A stretch of DNA of 64,000 bases from Yoonia sp035117555 (GCF_035117555.1 NZ_JAYKPK010000001.1:124001-188000); one strand, 5' to 3'. Numbered from the stretch's first letter, positions 53,960 to 63,197 are shown. Made by a program: numbers and translations. Notes: a model not told the origin generated them from the letters alone.

Positions 53960-54823
53960 GTGTTGTTTGCACCTGTGTTTATCGAGGACGTTGGTATCGT
54001 GTCGGATCAGCCTGTTGTGGCCACCTTGTGGATCGGTGACCGTTTGTCGTGGTTTGAACAACTTAGCCTGAAATCCTTTGTGGATGCGGGGCACCGGACG
54101 CTTTTGTATAGCTATAACGCCCTGCCGAATGTCCCTGCGGGTGTCACGCTTTGCGATGCGCGCGAGGTGTTCGCCAGTGACGACATCATCCACCATACCC
54201 GCACCGGCAGCCCCGCGATCCATGCGGATCTGTGGCGTCTGCATCTGATGCAGCAGACGGATTACATCTGGGTCGATACCGATGTGCTTTGCGTCAGGCC
54301 GTTTGATTTTGCCAGCCCCTTTGTCTTTGGGCTGGAAACACCGGATCAGGTCTGTAATGCCGTGCTGCGCCTGCCGGCACTGTCTGCGACCTTGCGCCAT
54401 TTCATGGATTTTGTCGCCGATCCTTATGCGATTGGCCCCTGGCTCAAACGGGCCCGGCAGGACGAGCTGAACGCCGCCAAGGCCGCAGGCACGCCGGTGC
54501 ATTTCGCCGACCGGGGCTGGGGGCTGACCGGGCCCGCTGCCCTGTCCCATTTCCTGACCGTGACCGGCGAATGGGCCCATGCATTGCCGCAGCAGGCCTT
54601 TTACCCGGTGCCCTTTGCCGAACGCAACAAGTTGATCCGCCGGTCCATCAATGTCGAACAGGTGTTTTTGACCGAAAATAGCTATGCCGTCCATCTTTGG
54701 GCGCGGCGGATGAAACGGCGGCTGGTTCTGACTGAAAACAACTGCCCGCCCAAAGGCAGCTATCTGGACCGGGCCGTCCGCAAACATGGCATCATCCCTG
54801 AAGATGCGCCGATCCCGGATTGA
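53960..54823 (+). CDS. Glycosyltransferase-like protein with DxD motif
   Basis: 287 residues; GTG start, not firmly fixed. The core resembles GT32/capsular-polysaccharide-type transferases: PAIHADLWRLHLMQQTDYIW (about 85-104), then VDTDVLCVRPF, where Asp106-x-Asp108 is the metal and sugar-nucleotide site. The C-terminal part has the His-containing NSYAVHLWARRMKRR. It lacks a signal or membrane helix, so it is cytosolic. The acceptor is unknown. It is divergent from the TadG-like gene and stands alone. Confidence 0.72.
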   Translation: MLFAPVFIEDVGIVSDQPVVATLWIGDRLSWFEQLSLKSFVDAGHRTLLYSYNALPNVPAGVTLCDAREVFASDDIIHHTRTGSPAIHADLWRLHLMQQTDYIWVDTDVLCVRPFDFASPFVFGLETPDQVCNAVLRLPALSATLRHFMDFVADPYAIGPWLKRARQDELNAAKAAGTPVHFADRGWGLTGPAALSHFLTVTGEWAHALPQQAFYPVPFAERNKLIRRSINVEQVFLTENSYAVHLWARRMKRRLVLTENNCPPKGSYLDRAVRKHGIIPEDAPIPD

Positions 54824-54932
54824 CAGATCCTGCTCCGCCGACGTCAGCCGGGCGGCGCATGGCAAAAGAACCGAAGCAAAGTCTTGGCGCAGGCCCACCC
54901 AATGCTTAGCTTAGCGGGGAACGGAGATTACT

Positions 54933-55940
54933 ATGCAGCATTTTTCACTTCTCGATCTTTCGCCCGTGCCCGATGGCAAAACCACCGCCGATGCTTTGGC
55001 CGGCACCGTCGATCTGGCCCGCGCGGCAGAGGCGGCGGGCTATCACCGCTATTGGCTGGCCGAGCATCACAATATGGCGGGTATCGCCAGTGCGGCGACT
55101 GCCGTCGTGATCGGCCATGTCGCAGCGGCGACCAAGACGATCCGGCTGGGGGCAGGGGGCATCATGCTGCCGAACCACGCGCCTTTGGTGATTGCGGAAC
55201 AATTCGGCACTTTGGCGACACTCTTCCCCGACCGGATCGATCTGGGTCTGGGCCGCGCGCCGGGCAGCGATATGATCACCGCCCGCGCCCTGCGCCGCCA
55301 TATGGCGCCAGAGGATAGTTTTCCGCAGGATGTGCAGGAATTGATCGGCTACTTCGGTGATAATCCTGACACCGCCCCGGTGCGTGCGACCCCCGGCAAC
55401 GGCACCCATGTGCCGGTCTGGATTCTGGGGTCGAGCCTTTATGGCGCGCAACTGGCCGCCTATCTGGGCCTGCCCTATGCCTTTGCGTCGCATTTCGCAC
55501 CGACGATGCTCGAACAGGCGCTGGATGTCTATCGCCGCACCTTCCGGCCATCGGAACATCTTGACCAGCCGCATGTGATGATCGCCGCCGGTGTCTGTGC
55601 GGCGGAGACGGATGAAGAGGCGGCGTATTTGCGCTCTTCTCAGATCCTTGCCTTTGCCCGGATGATGAGCGGCAAGCCCGGCAAACTGCCGTATCCAGTC
55701 CGCGATGTCACGGCAGAGGTGCCGGGTCATGTCATGGCCCAGGTGCAGCAGGCGCTGTCGATCTCTGCCACCGGATCGCCCGCGACGGTCAAGGCCAAGC
55801 TGCGGGATCTGATCGCCACCTATCAGCCCGATGAGCTGATGGTGACGGGCATGATCCATGATGCCGGGGCAAGGATCAGATCGTTCCAGATCGCCGCTGA
55901 TGTGTTGCAGGATCTGCGCCAACCGGCGCTCGCTGCGTGA
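54933..55940 (+). CDS. Luciferase-like (LLM) flavin oxidoreductase, MsnO8/YhbW type
   Basis: 335 residues. It starts MQHFSLLDLSPVPDGKTTAD. LLM features are YWLAEHHNMAGIASAATAVV (about 39-58), RLGAGGIMLPNHAPLVIAEQ (about 71-90), and FPDRIDLGLGRAPGSD (about 99-114). This single-component-like subgroup is common and mostly uncharacterised. Its members probably use reduced flavin. It has no flavin reductase neighbour, unlike the LLM gene at 5347-6504. Transcribed alone. Confidence 0.87.
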   Translation: MQHFSLLDLSPVPDGKTTADALAGTVDLARAAEAAGYHRYWLAEHHNMAGIASAATAVVIGHVAAATKTIRLGAGGIMLPNHAPLVIAEQFGTLATLFPDRIDLGLGRAPGSDMITARALRRHMAPEDSFPQDVQELIGYFGDNPDTAPVRATPGNGTHVPVWILGSSLYGAQLAAYLGLPYAFASHFAPTMLEQALDVYRRTFRPSEHLDQPHVMIAAGVCAAETDEEAAYLRSSQILAFARMMSGKPGKLPYPVRDVTAEVPGHVMAQVQQALSISATGSPATVKAKLRDLIATYQPDELMVTGMIHDAGARIRSFQIAADVLQDLRQPALAA

Positions 55941-55978
55941 ATAGGCGCCGCAACGGAGATATCCGTTGTGGCACTGTT

Positions 55979-57109
55979 TTATCGCAGCATCTGCAACAGG
56001 GCCTGTGACGGCTGACCCGTCACGGGCAAGCCCTGACGGCGCTGGAACCCTTCGATCGCACTGGTCGTATTCGCGCCGATCACGCCATCGGCGCCTTGCG
56101 TGTCAAAGCCACGCCGGGTCAGCCCGTTTTGCAGGGCGATCCGGTCATCCTTGGTCAGCCCGAACCGGTCTGGCGGAAACGGCATCTGCAATGGCCCGCC
56201 ACCGGCAATCCTATCAGCCAGATGACCGACGCCAATCGCGTAAGCATCGGAATTGTTATAACGTTTGATCGCGCGGAAATTCCCCGTGGTGGTAAAGCGC
56301 GGGCCACCGGCCTGCGGTTCCAGCGTGCCATTCCGATCCTCGCGGCCCCAGCTTGTGCCAGTCTGCCAGCCGCTGCGGGCCAGATAATTGGCGGCACTGG
56401 CCAGAGCGTCGGAGGGATCATCGGCCCAGATATCACGCCGCCCGTCGCCGGTGAAATCCACTGCGAATTGCGCGAAAGTTGTCGGGATGAACTGGGTATG
56501 GCCCATCGCGCCCGCCCATGACCCGGTCATCCGCGCCGGTGTGATATCGCCCGCTTGCTGGATGCGCAGCGCTGCCAAGGTCTGCGCCTCGAAAAAATCA
56601 CCGCGGCGTCCGTCAAAGGCGAGGGTCGAGGTGGCGGCGATCACCGGGATATCGCCCTGACGTTCGCCATAAAAGCTTTCCAGACCCCAGATCGCAGTGA
56701 CGATATAGCGGCTGACGCCATAGCGCGCCTCGATTGCACTCAGCACCTGCGCGTGACGGGCATAGGCGGCGCGGCCTTTGCTGATCCGTTCATCAGATGT
56801 GGCGATGGCCAGATAATCCTCCAACGTGCGGCGGAACTCGGTCTGGTTGCGGTCGCGGGTCACGACACCGGGCAGGAAACCGGCATTTCGAAAGGCCGCA
56901 TCGAATGTGGCGGGCGTGATGCCCTGCGCCGTGGCGCGGCCGCGAAAGCCCGCGACCCAAGCGTCATAGCCGGCGTTGCGCTGCGGCAGAAGGTCCGGCG
57001 GTGTCGCTGTCGGGCGCGGTGTATTGGCGACGGCGCGCGGATTGGTGGCGCAACCGGCCAGCCATGCGGCACCCAGCCCTGCGATGATAAAACGACGGTT
57101 GATGCTCAT
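55979..57109 (-). CDS. Membrane-bound lytic murein transglycosylase (MltB-like)
   Basis: 376 residues from the ATG at 57109 (GGGCAGG upstream). The lipoprotein signal ends in WLAGC. The SLT_2 domain includes AIWGLESFYGERQGDIPVIA, with the catalytic Glu in the GLESFYG context, and the AGAMGHTQFIPTTFAQF stretch. A C-terminal peptidoglycan-binding domain (about residues 315-376) ends the protein with GADGVIGANTTSAIEGFQRR. It cuts glycan strands to 1,6-anhydro products during wall growth or turnover. Confidence 0.93.
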   Translation of the reverse strand: MSINRRFIIAGLGAAWLAGCATNPRAVANTPRPTATPPDLLPQRNAGYDAWVAGFRGRATAQGITPATFDAAFRNAGFLPGVVTRDRNQTEFRRTLEDYLAIATSDERISKGRAAYARHAQVLSAIEARYGVSRYIVTAIWGLESFYGERQGDIPVIAATSTLAFDGRRGDFFEAQTLAALRIQQAGDITPARMTGSWAGAMGHTQFIPTTFAQFAVDFTGDGRRDIWADDPSDALASAANYLARSGWQTGTSWGREDRNGTLEPQAGGPRFTTTGNFRAIKRYNNSDAYAIGVGHLADRIAGGGPLQMPFPPDRFGLTKDDRIALQNGLTRRGFDTQGADGVIGANTTSAIEGFQRRQGLPVTGQPSQALLQMLR

Positions 57110-57218
57110 GTCCTGCCCTTTATGATTTTTCGCGACTGTAGCATCATGGCGGGCTGGCACAATGCCGCCTGCGCGGCCCGGCAAGGCTTTGCTGGTTGGG
57201 ATGAGATCTGACCTTGTC

Positions 57219-57285
57219 AGGGGCGCTGCCCCTCGCCCCGGACGATGTCCGGGTCTCACCCCGAAGTATTTTTGGAAAAAAGAAG
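57219..57285 (-). terminator. Double hairpin and T/A-rich element after the cytochrome b gene
   Basis: On the minus strand, about 50 bases after the cytochrome b561 stop, a 7-bp stem CCCGGAC/GTCCGGG (57237-57253) is followed by a 6-bp stem AGGGGC/GCCCCT (57219-57233). The plus-strand TATTTTTGGAAAAAAGAAG (57266-57284) lies next to it. It resembles intergenic elements I associate with Rhodobacteraceae genomes and probably ends transcription. Confidence 0.5.
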
Positions 57286-57305
57286 ATGCGGCGCGAGGCG
57301 CGTGC

Positions 57306-57845
57306 CTAGGCGTGCCAGAATGGCCAGATGCGCCTGAAGATACCGTCGCGCAGAATCAGCGCATGATGCAAGGCTGCCGCGATATGCAAGAGCAGCACCG
57401 CGATCAGTACGAAACGGCCATAGAAATGCAGAGATTTGGCGATTTCGGCCACGGCCTCATTGCGCGGCAACAGCGGGTGCAGGCCGATGGCGCCCAGCCC
57501 CTCAATCGGGAAGCCGCCCATGGTCACGCGGATATAGCCGGTGATCGCCATGAAGAAGACCATGATATAGAGCAGGATATGCGTCGTCCCCGCCGCCTGC
57601 CTTTGCCAGAGGGGCAGGCTTGTGGGCAGAGGGGTCGGTGGGTTCAGCGCGCGATAGGCAAGCCGGATGATCATCAACAGCAGAATCACCACGCCGGTGT
57701 TTTTATGCAGGACGAACAACAGGTTCTGGGTGGCGCGATCCATCCCTTCGGTCAACATGAGACTGCCGACCGGCAGCATCGCGATCACGATCACGGCCAG
57801 GAGCCAATGCAGGATCCTGGCGGGGCGGCGGTAACCATGTTGCAT
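57306..57845 (-). CDS. Cytochrome b561-type membrane protein
   Basis: 179 residues with four predicted helices. It begins MQHGYRRPARILHWLLAVIV, where His13 is the first heme ligand candidate. Further His are in LFVLHKNTG, LGAIGLHPLL and LLHIAAALHHALIL. The b561 family carries electrons to quinone or to secreted redox proteins, or scavenges superoxide as E. coli CybB does. Start ATG at 57845. It is divergent from the CDP-alcohol phosphotransferase gene, with a short promoter region between. Confidence 0.87.
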   Translation of the reverse strand: MQHGYRRPARILHWLLAVIVIAMLPVGSLMLTEGMDRATQNLLFVLHKNTGVVILLLMIIRLAYRALNPPTPLPTSLPLWQRQAAGTTHILLYIMVFFMAITGYIRVTMGGFPIEGLGAIGLHPLLPRNEAVAEIAKSLHFYGRFVLIAVLLLHIAAALHHALILRDGIFRRIWPFWHA

Positions 57846-57941
57846 CGTGTCCTCCTGCGCTGTCGCCTGTGCAGAAAAGGCTGCTCAAGCAGTTGTGTCA
57901 ACTGTGCAGATGTTCGCCGTTGACTTGGCGGCTGCAACACT

Positions 57942-58724
57942 ATGTGTGGTCACATGGCTGTTACATATCCTCCCGGCGCGGCGGTCAAACCCCAGCGCAG
58001 ATTGCCCGACCCGCAGCTTGCGGGGCTGTTGGCGCGTTTCGCGCTTTTGGTTGGCGTGGATTTTGCGCTGCTGGCGGTGCTGGTGATTGCTGTATTTGGC
58101 ACAGGCGGCGCGGCGCTGGCTTTTACGCTTTATTTTGCGGTCAATGCGGTGCTGCTGTTCGGATTGATCCGGGACTACCCGCATGCGCGGTTGGGTCTGT
58201 GCAATATCGTGACGCATTTCCGCGCGACGCTGACCGCCGGTCTGGCGGCAATCGTCGCCAGCACTGTGTCGCAGGCCTCTGACCCTGCGCTGGCTTGGTC
58301 TGTCGTGGCGATTGCCACGATTGCGCTAGCCTGTGACGGGGTCGATGGCTGGGCCGCGCGCCGGTCAGGCCTGTCGAGCCGGTTTGGCGCAAGGTTCGAT
58401 ATGGAGGTCGATTCGATGCTCGCCCTGATCCTTGCCGTGATCGTCTGGCAGAGCGGCAAGGTCGGCGAATGGGTGCTGCTTTTGGGGGTGATGCGCTATC
58501 TTTTCGTTGTTGCGATGTGGGTGTTCCCCTGGATCAACCGGCCCACACCGCCGCGGTTCAGTGGCAAGCTGGTCTGCGTGATCCAGATCGCCGCTTTGAT
58601 CGCGCTGATCGCGCCTTGGGTCATCGGCGCGGGCGCTGTGCTGATCGCGGCTGCGGCCTTGGCGGCGGTGATCTGGTCGTTTGGCGTGGATCTGCGCTAC
58701 CTCTGGAAGACCCGAAGCGCATGA
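57942..58724 (+). CDS. CDP-alcohol phosphatidyltransferase-type membrane enzyme
   Basis: 260 residues (the ATG at 57954 is an equally possible start). The catalytic motif D-x2-DG-x2-AR-x8-G-x3-D-x3-D is complete: Asp132, Asp135-Gly136, Ala139-Arg140, Gly149, Asp153 and Asp157. About six hydrophobic segments surround it. Members transfer a phospho-alcohol from a CDP-activated donor to an acceptor lipid alcohol or inositol. It overlaps the next gene by ATGA (58721-58724), an LtaS/sulfatase-like enzyme, so the two may work in one pathway. Acceptor and donor are unknown. Confidence 0.85.
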   Translation: MCGHMAVTYPPGAAVKPQRRLPDPQLAGLLARFALLVGVDFALLAVLVIAVFGTGGAALAFTLYFAVNAVLLFGLIRDYPHARLGLCNIVTHFRATLTAGLAAIVASTVSQASDPALAWSVVAIATIALACDGVDGWAARRSGLSSRFGARFDMEVDSMLALILAVIVWQSGKVGEWVLLLGVMRYLFVVAMWVFPWINRPTPPRFSGKLVCVIQIAALIALIAPWVIGAGAVLIAAAALAAVIWSFGVDLRYLWKTRSA

Positions 58725-60343
58725 GCATGGATATGCGCCGCTTGGCTGGGCTTGTCGTGGGTGGTCTGCTGCTGCATCTGGTGCTGATCCTGCCCAATCG
58801 CCCCGCGGCGATGGGCTGGGCCGCTATGTGGCAAATGCCTCTGGAACTGCCGCTGATCCTGTTTGCGCTGGCGGCCGTTACAGGGCGCGCGTTTGTGTTG
58901 CGCATTGTGCTGGTGGCGCTGCTGACGCTGATCTGTCTGCTGAAACTGGCCGATTTTGGCAATTACATCGCCTATAACCGGATGTTCAATCCGGCGACCG
59001 ATCTGGGGCTGATCCGTGCCGCCTTTGATCTGGGGATCGGCAGTCTGGGGCCTTTGTTGGGCCTTATTGCGGCCCTTGCTGCCGTGTTGGTGCCGGTGCT
59101 GATCGCGGCTTTGCTGTGGTGGGCGACGGGACGCTGGGCGCGGGTGTCCTTGCCGGTGCTGTGGCGCAGTGCGGCGGCGCTGATCTCGCTTGCGGCTTTG
59201 GCGCTGGTGGCGGGGCAAATCGGTGCGGCCAAAAGGTTCTGGACAATGCCTGTCACCACGCCCGGCACAGCGCTGACCACAAGGCTGGCCTATGACCGGG
59301 TGGAGCTCTTCCGCATCACCCGCGCCGAGTTGGTCAGCTTTGTCGCGGCTGCCCAGAGCGATCCTTTCGCCGCCGCCAGCCCGTTGCTGGACCGGCTGGG
59401 GGACAAAGATGTGGTTTTCATCTTCATCGAAAGCTACGGCAGGGCGAGTTTTGACAACCCGCTTTATGCCCCCACCCATGGCGCGACTTTGCAGGTGGCA
59501 GAGGCCGAACTGGGGGCCATCGAAGGTGTCACGATGCGATCGGGCTGGATGACCGCGCCGATCATCGGCGGGCAAAGCTGGCTCGCGCATACTTCCGTCG
59601 CCTCTGGTCTGTGGATCAGCGACCAGATCCGGTATCGCGCGCTGCTCGCCAGCCCGCGCAAGACCTTGTTCGATCTGGCGCGCGCAGCGGGCTATCACAC
59701 CACGACCGTTGTGCCAGCGATCACCCGCGACTGGCCCGAAGGGTCGCGGATCGGGTTTGAGACGATCCTTGCCAGTGACGATCTTGGCTATGCAGGTCTG
59801 CCCTTCAACTGGGTCACGATGCCGGATCAGTTCACGCTCGCAGCCTATGACCGGCTGCTGGCCAAAGCGCCGCGCGACGGGCGGCCATTGTTTTCCGAGA
59901 TTTCGCTGATTTCCTCCCATGCGCCATGGGTGCCGGTGCCGCAGATGATCGGTTGGGAGGATGTCGGCGATGGTACAGTGTTCAACGAGATGGCGCAATC
60001 GGACGATCCGCCCAATGTGGTCTGGCAGGACCATGAAAGGGTGCGTGATCAGTACCGACAGGCGATTGATTATGCTTTGCAGGCGAGCCTGTCCTATGTC
60101 GGACAGCAGGGCGAGGATATGCCGCTGTTCATCATCCTTGGCGATCATCAGGCGGCGGCTTTCGTGTCGGGCAGTGATAGTTTCGACGTGCCGGTCCATG
60201 TGATCGGCCCCAGCGATCTGGTCTCGATGACCGGCCAATGGGGCTGGACACCGGGGCTGGTGCCGGATGACAGCTTGCCCGCCTGGTCGATGGACCTGTT
60301 CCGCGACAGGTTTCTGCGGGCGTTTTCGACGGGGGTGCCGTAG
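58721..60343 (+). CDS. LtaS/sulfatase-fold membrane phosphotransferase or hydrolase
   Basis: 540 residues from the ATG at 58721. The first about 170 residues contain about five helices. The rest is a periplasmic alkaline-phosphatase-like domain: VVFIFIESYGRASF, with Glu237 as metal ligand; APIIGGQSWLAH, where Ser286 is the probable nucleophile (LtaS uses Thr at this position, sulfatases use a modified Cys/Ser in CxPxR, absent here); and ILGDHQ near residue 473, with the metal-binding Asp and His. Its relatives transfer phosphoglycerol or phosphoethanolamine from lipids to sugars. With the upstream CDP-alcohol enzyme it may modify an envelope glycan or lipid. Confidence 0.82.
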   Translation: MSMDMRRLAGLVVGGLLLHLVLILPNRPAAMGWAAMWQMPLELPLILFALAAVTGRAFVLRIVLVALLTLICLLKLADFGNYIAYNRMFNPATDLGLIRAAFDLGIGSLGPLLGLIAALAAVLVPVLIAALLWWATGRWARVSLPVLWRSAAALISLAALALVAGQIGAAKRFWTMPVTTPGTALTTRLAYDRVELFRITRAELVSFVAAAQSDPFAAASPLLDRLGDKDVVFIFIESYGRASFDNPLYAPTHGATLQVAEAELGAIEGVTMRSGWMTAPIIGGQSWLAHTSVASGLWISDQIRYRALLASPRKTLFDLARAAGYHTTTVVPAITRDWPEGSRIGFETILASDDLGYAGLPFNWVTMPDQFTLAAYDRLLAKAPRDGRPLFSEISLISSHAPWVPVPQMIGWEDVGDGTVFNEMAQSDDPPNVVWQDHERVRDQYRQAIDYALQASLSYVGQQGEDMPLFIILGDHQAAAFVSGSDSFDVPVHVIGPSDLVSMTGQWGWTPGLVPDDSLPAWSMDLFRDRFLRAFSTGVP

Positions 60344-60398
60344 GGGGGCTGTTGGGGGCGGCTTCGCCGGTGACCGCTTTAGCAGTCAAGAGTCACAT

Positions 60399-60782
60399 TC
60401 AGACGTCCTGACTGTGCCACCATTCTTCAAGGCTATCGCAAAGCAAGGACTCAGGGCCTTCACTAAACTTTAGACGAAAGGTGCCATCGAGTTTAACGCG
60501 GGTTCCGTTTCTTTTTCGCGTAAAGCGTGCCTGCCAGCCTGCTGCTGCCTCATTGCCATCCACGGCCCAAACCTGCGAAGAAAACTGAACGTCTTCTTGA
60601 GCATCTGCGGCGCCTTCTTGCCAATATTGCTGAATCGCTTGATGGCCAATCATCGCGTCATCGAAGGGCGCTTCCCGATACGCCGCTCCCGTTGAAAAGA
60701 GGGCGATAATTTGGGCTGGATCGCCCTCGATCCAAGCCTTGCCATATTGGTCTAACCACGTTTGCACCTCTTGCTTTTTCAT
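60399..60782 (-). CDS. NTF2-like (SnoaL) family protein
   Basis: 127 residues from the ATG at 60782; longer readings to 60881 have no clear ribosome site. It has the cone-shaped NTF2-like fold pattern: an N-terminal helix region with WLDQYGKAWIEGDPAQIIAL, then FSTGAAYREAPFDDAMIGHQ, QQYWQEGAA and the beta strands VQFSSQVWAVDGNEAAAGW. Proteins of this type act as isomerases, polyketide cyclases or mere binding modules, so no reaction is assigned. Convergent with the LtaS-like gene. Confidence 0.78.
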   Translation of the reverse strand: MKKQEVQTWLDQYGKAWIEGDPAQIIALFSTGAAYREAPFDDAMIGHQAIQQYWQEGAADAQEDVQFSSQVWAVDGNEAAAGWQARFTRKRNGTRVKLDGTFRLKFSEGPESLLCDSLEEWWHSQDV

Positions 60783-60895
60783 GCGCTCGGCCTTCGCTGT
60801 TTTCCGTTTTTCAACTTTGCAATCCAAACCTAGGTTGACGTCAACAACCAAAGCGGCCGTCAGCCGCGTGATGCAGCCCAATCACCCAACCACGT

Positions 60896-61363
60896 TCATT
60901 GCGCAAGACGTTCCTCCAGGTCCAGCCGCATCGTGGCCATGCCGTTGCGGCGGGACAGCTCTTTATATCCGGCCGAAAGATAGGCGTTGAAGGCCGGTGC
61001 ATTGTCGATCTCCACCTTCAAACTCACCACCAACGCGCCCAAGGCCCGCGCGGCATGTTCCACATGTTCGGTCAGTTCCGCAGCCGCACCGCCGCGCGCC
61101 TCTTCGGTGACATAGACATAGGTGAGGTGCCGCACCTCTGGCCCCACGCCCACCCGCAGGGCGAAGAATCCCACGTCCTGTCCCGCTGCATCCTGAAGGT
61201 AAAAGGACACGTCGTCGGGATCGCCGAGCCACTTTTGGTGCCATTCCATCGCATCAAAGGGGACTTTTGCACTGGGGTTGAGCAAGGGAATCTCTGCGTC
61301 CGGCAGCATCGCTGCCAAGGGGGTCAGATCGCGGTGGTGATTGCGGCGCAGGGTGAAAGCCAT
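60896..61363 (-). CDS. GNAT-family N-acetyltransferase
   Basis: 155 residues from the ATG at 61363 (GGAAAG upstream). The GNAT pattern is present: DVGFFALRVGVGPEVRHLTY (about 64-83), YVTEEARGGAAAELTEHVEH, where the acetyl-CoA loop lies, and a C-terminal NAPAFNAYLSAGYKELSRRN (about 121-140) typical of the last helix-strand of the fold. The substrate is not predictable. It lies 113 bases upstream of the NTF2-like gene on the same strand. Confidence 0.8.
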   Translation of the reverse strand: MAFTLRRNHHRDLTPLAAMLPDAEIPLLNPSAKVPFDAMEWHQKWLGDPDDVSFYLQDAAGQDVGFFALRVGVGPEVRHLTYVYVTEEARGGAAAELTEHVEHAARALGALVVSLKVEIDNAPAFNAYLSAGYKELSRRNGMATMRLDLEERLAQ

Positions 61364-61491
61364 ATCTCTTTCCTTCGGCTGGGTCCGGCGGCAATGGGCC
61401 GGATGCAGTGACGGGCGCGGGTCTCGCACAGATGCACTGCCCGGGTCAACCTTGGGGCGCCCGCGCCTTTGTTATGGCGTGAAAGCAGCTC

Positions 61492-62322
61492 TTACCCCTT
61501 GACCGCGCCTGCCATGATCGCGCGCAGGATCAGCCTTTGCAGCGCAAGAAAAGCGGCAAGGGCCGGGACAACCGCCACCAGACAGGCGGCGGCCAGCAAT
61601 TGCGTGGTCGAGGCAGAACTCGACCCTGCGAAGTTGTAGATCGCCACGGCGATGGGCAATTGCCCGTCACGGGTCAGCAGGATGAAGGGCACCAGAAACT
61701 GCGACCAGCCCATGATCATATTGAGGATGAAGGCCGAGGCCAGTGCGGGGGAGGCCAAGGGCAGGGTGATCCGCCACAGGATTTCAAACTGGCTGCAACC
61801 GTCGATGGCGGCGGCTTCTTCCAGCGCCTGCGGGATCGTGTCAAACCCGACCTTGATCAGCCAGACTGACAAAGGCACGCCGATGGCCATATAGACCGCG
61901 ATCACCGACAAATGGCTTTCCAGCAGACCCAGCCGGTCAAGATAGCGGTAAAGCGGGATGATCACGACAAGGGGCGAAATCATCTGCACCATCAGGATGC
62001 CGATCATCACCGGGCCTTTGCCGCGGAAGGTAAAGCGTGATGCGGCATAGGCCGCAGGGGTCGCTACGATCACCGCCCCCAAGGCACCCAAGGCGCAGAG
62101 TTTCACCGCATTCCACAGATAGGTGCCAAAGGCGCTGTCGCTCAGGATCTGGCGGAAATTATCCAGCGTCGGGGCTTCGGGGATGAAACGCGCGGCACCC
62201 AAGTAAACCTCTGCCGGGGTGCGCAGGGACAGCGACACCAGCCAGAGCAGCGGCATGAGGAAAAGGGCCGCCAACACAATACCCGCCAGATAGGTCAGCA
62301 TATCGGCGATGCGCGGCGTCAT
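61492..62322 (-). CDS. Carbohydrate-type ABC transporter permease (MalG-like)
   Basis: 276 residues with six helices. The EAA loop EEAAAIDGCSQFEILWRITL (about 168-187) is typical of MalG-type proteins, and LRTPAEVYLGAARFIPEAPTL (central part) is the periplasmic segment after helix 1. It ends the importer operon here; no ATPase gene follows before the divergent or other-strand genes, so the energising subunit may be encoded outside the window. Its start overlaps the next gene's stop by four bases (62319-62322). Confidence 0.92.
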   Translation of the reverse strand: MTPRIADMLTYLAGIVLAALFLMPLLWLVSLSLRTPAEVYLGAARFIPEAPTLDNFRQILSDSAFGTYLWNAVKLCALGALGAVIVATPAAYAASRFTFRGKGPVMIGILMVQMISPLVVIIPLYRYLDRLGLLESHLSVIAVYMAIGVPLSVWLIKVGFDTIPQALEEAAAIDGCSQFEILWRITLPLASPALASAFILNMIMGWSQFLVPFILLTRDGQLPIAVAIYNFAGSSSASTTQLLAAACLVAVVPALAAFLALQRLILRAIMAGAVKG

Positions 62323-63194
62323 CGCGCGGTCTTTCGCAGTAGCACGGCCAAATAGACCAACGTCAGCGCCATGCTGATTGTCAGCAACAGCACCGCCAAG
62401 GCAGAGCCGCCGCCCAGATCATAGCTGTAAAACACCCGGTTGAAGATATTCAGCGACAGCACTTCCGTCGCGCGACCCGGCCCGCCGCCGGTCAGGGCAA
62501 GGATCGTGTCGAATGTGTTCAGCGTCTGGATCGTCACGAGGATCGTGTTCACCAGCAACGCGCCACGCATCTGGGGCAGGGTGATGAAGAAAAATTGTGC
62601 CACGGGGCGCGCGCCATCGACGGAAGCAGCCTCATACAGCACCGGGTCCACGGCGCGGCGGGCGGCATAGAAGACGATCATCGAAAAGGCCGACCCTTGC
62701 CAGACATTGGCGATCACGGCGGAAATCATCGCATTGCCGGGGTCCGACAGCCACGCCACCGGCGACAGCCCGATCAAGCGCAGGGTCGAATTGATCGCGC
62801 CAAAGGGGGCCTCCGAAAACAGCATCTGCCAGATCAGGCCATTGGCAATGCCGGGGATGACCCAAGCGGCCAGCACAATCGTGCGCAGCGCGCTCATCCC
62901 GTAAAGCCCGCGCCGGTCGCCGCGCACCAAAAGCAGGGCAATCGCGAGGCCCATCGCTTGCAGGCTGACGACTGACAGCAGGGTAAACAGACCCGTATTG
63001 CGCAGGATCACGCCGAGGCTGTCATCGCTGAAAGCCGCTTGATAGCCGCCCAGCCCGTACCCCGTCACCGGACGCAGCAAGGTCGCATCGCTGAAACTGA
63101 ACCGGATCACATCGGCGACCGGGATCAGATAGACCCCGCCCAGCACCAGAAGAACAGGCGCGAACCAGAGCCAGACACGCCTGTCCTTGATCAT
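62319..63194 (-). CDS. Carbohydrate-type ABC transporter permease (MalF-like)
   Basis: 291 residues with six helices, starting MIKDRRVWLWFAPVLLVLGG. The EAA loop YEAASVDGARPVAQFFFITL (about 193-212) and the TGGGPGRATEVLSLNIFNRV motif are typical. Its start is three bases after the solute-binding protein stop at 63198, so the operon order is binding protein, MalF-type and MalG-type permease. The substrate is probably a sugar or polyol, not determined. Confidence 0.92.
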   Translation of the reverse strand: MIKDRRVWLWFAPVLLVLGGVYLIPVADVIRFSFSDATLLRPVTGYGLGGYQAAFSDDSLGVILRNTGLFTLLSVVSLQAMGLAIALLLVRGDRRGLYGMSALRTIVLAAWVIPGIANGLIWQMLFSEAPFGAINSTLRLIGLSPVAWLSDPGNAMISAVIANVWQGSAFSMIVFYAARRAVDPVLYEAASVDGARPVAQFFFITLPQMRGALLVNTILVTIQTLNTFDTILALTGGGPGRATEVLSLNIFNRVFYSYDLGGGSALAVLLLTISMALTLVYLAVLLRKTAR

Positions 63195-63197
63195 CTT

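Noticed and set aside
58697..60238. A 513-codon open frame antisense to the LtaS-like gene
   Set aside because: Rich in Gln, Arg and His with no domain, and lies opposite a gene with clear catalytic motifs; a high-GC shadow.
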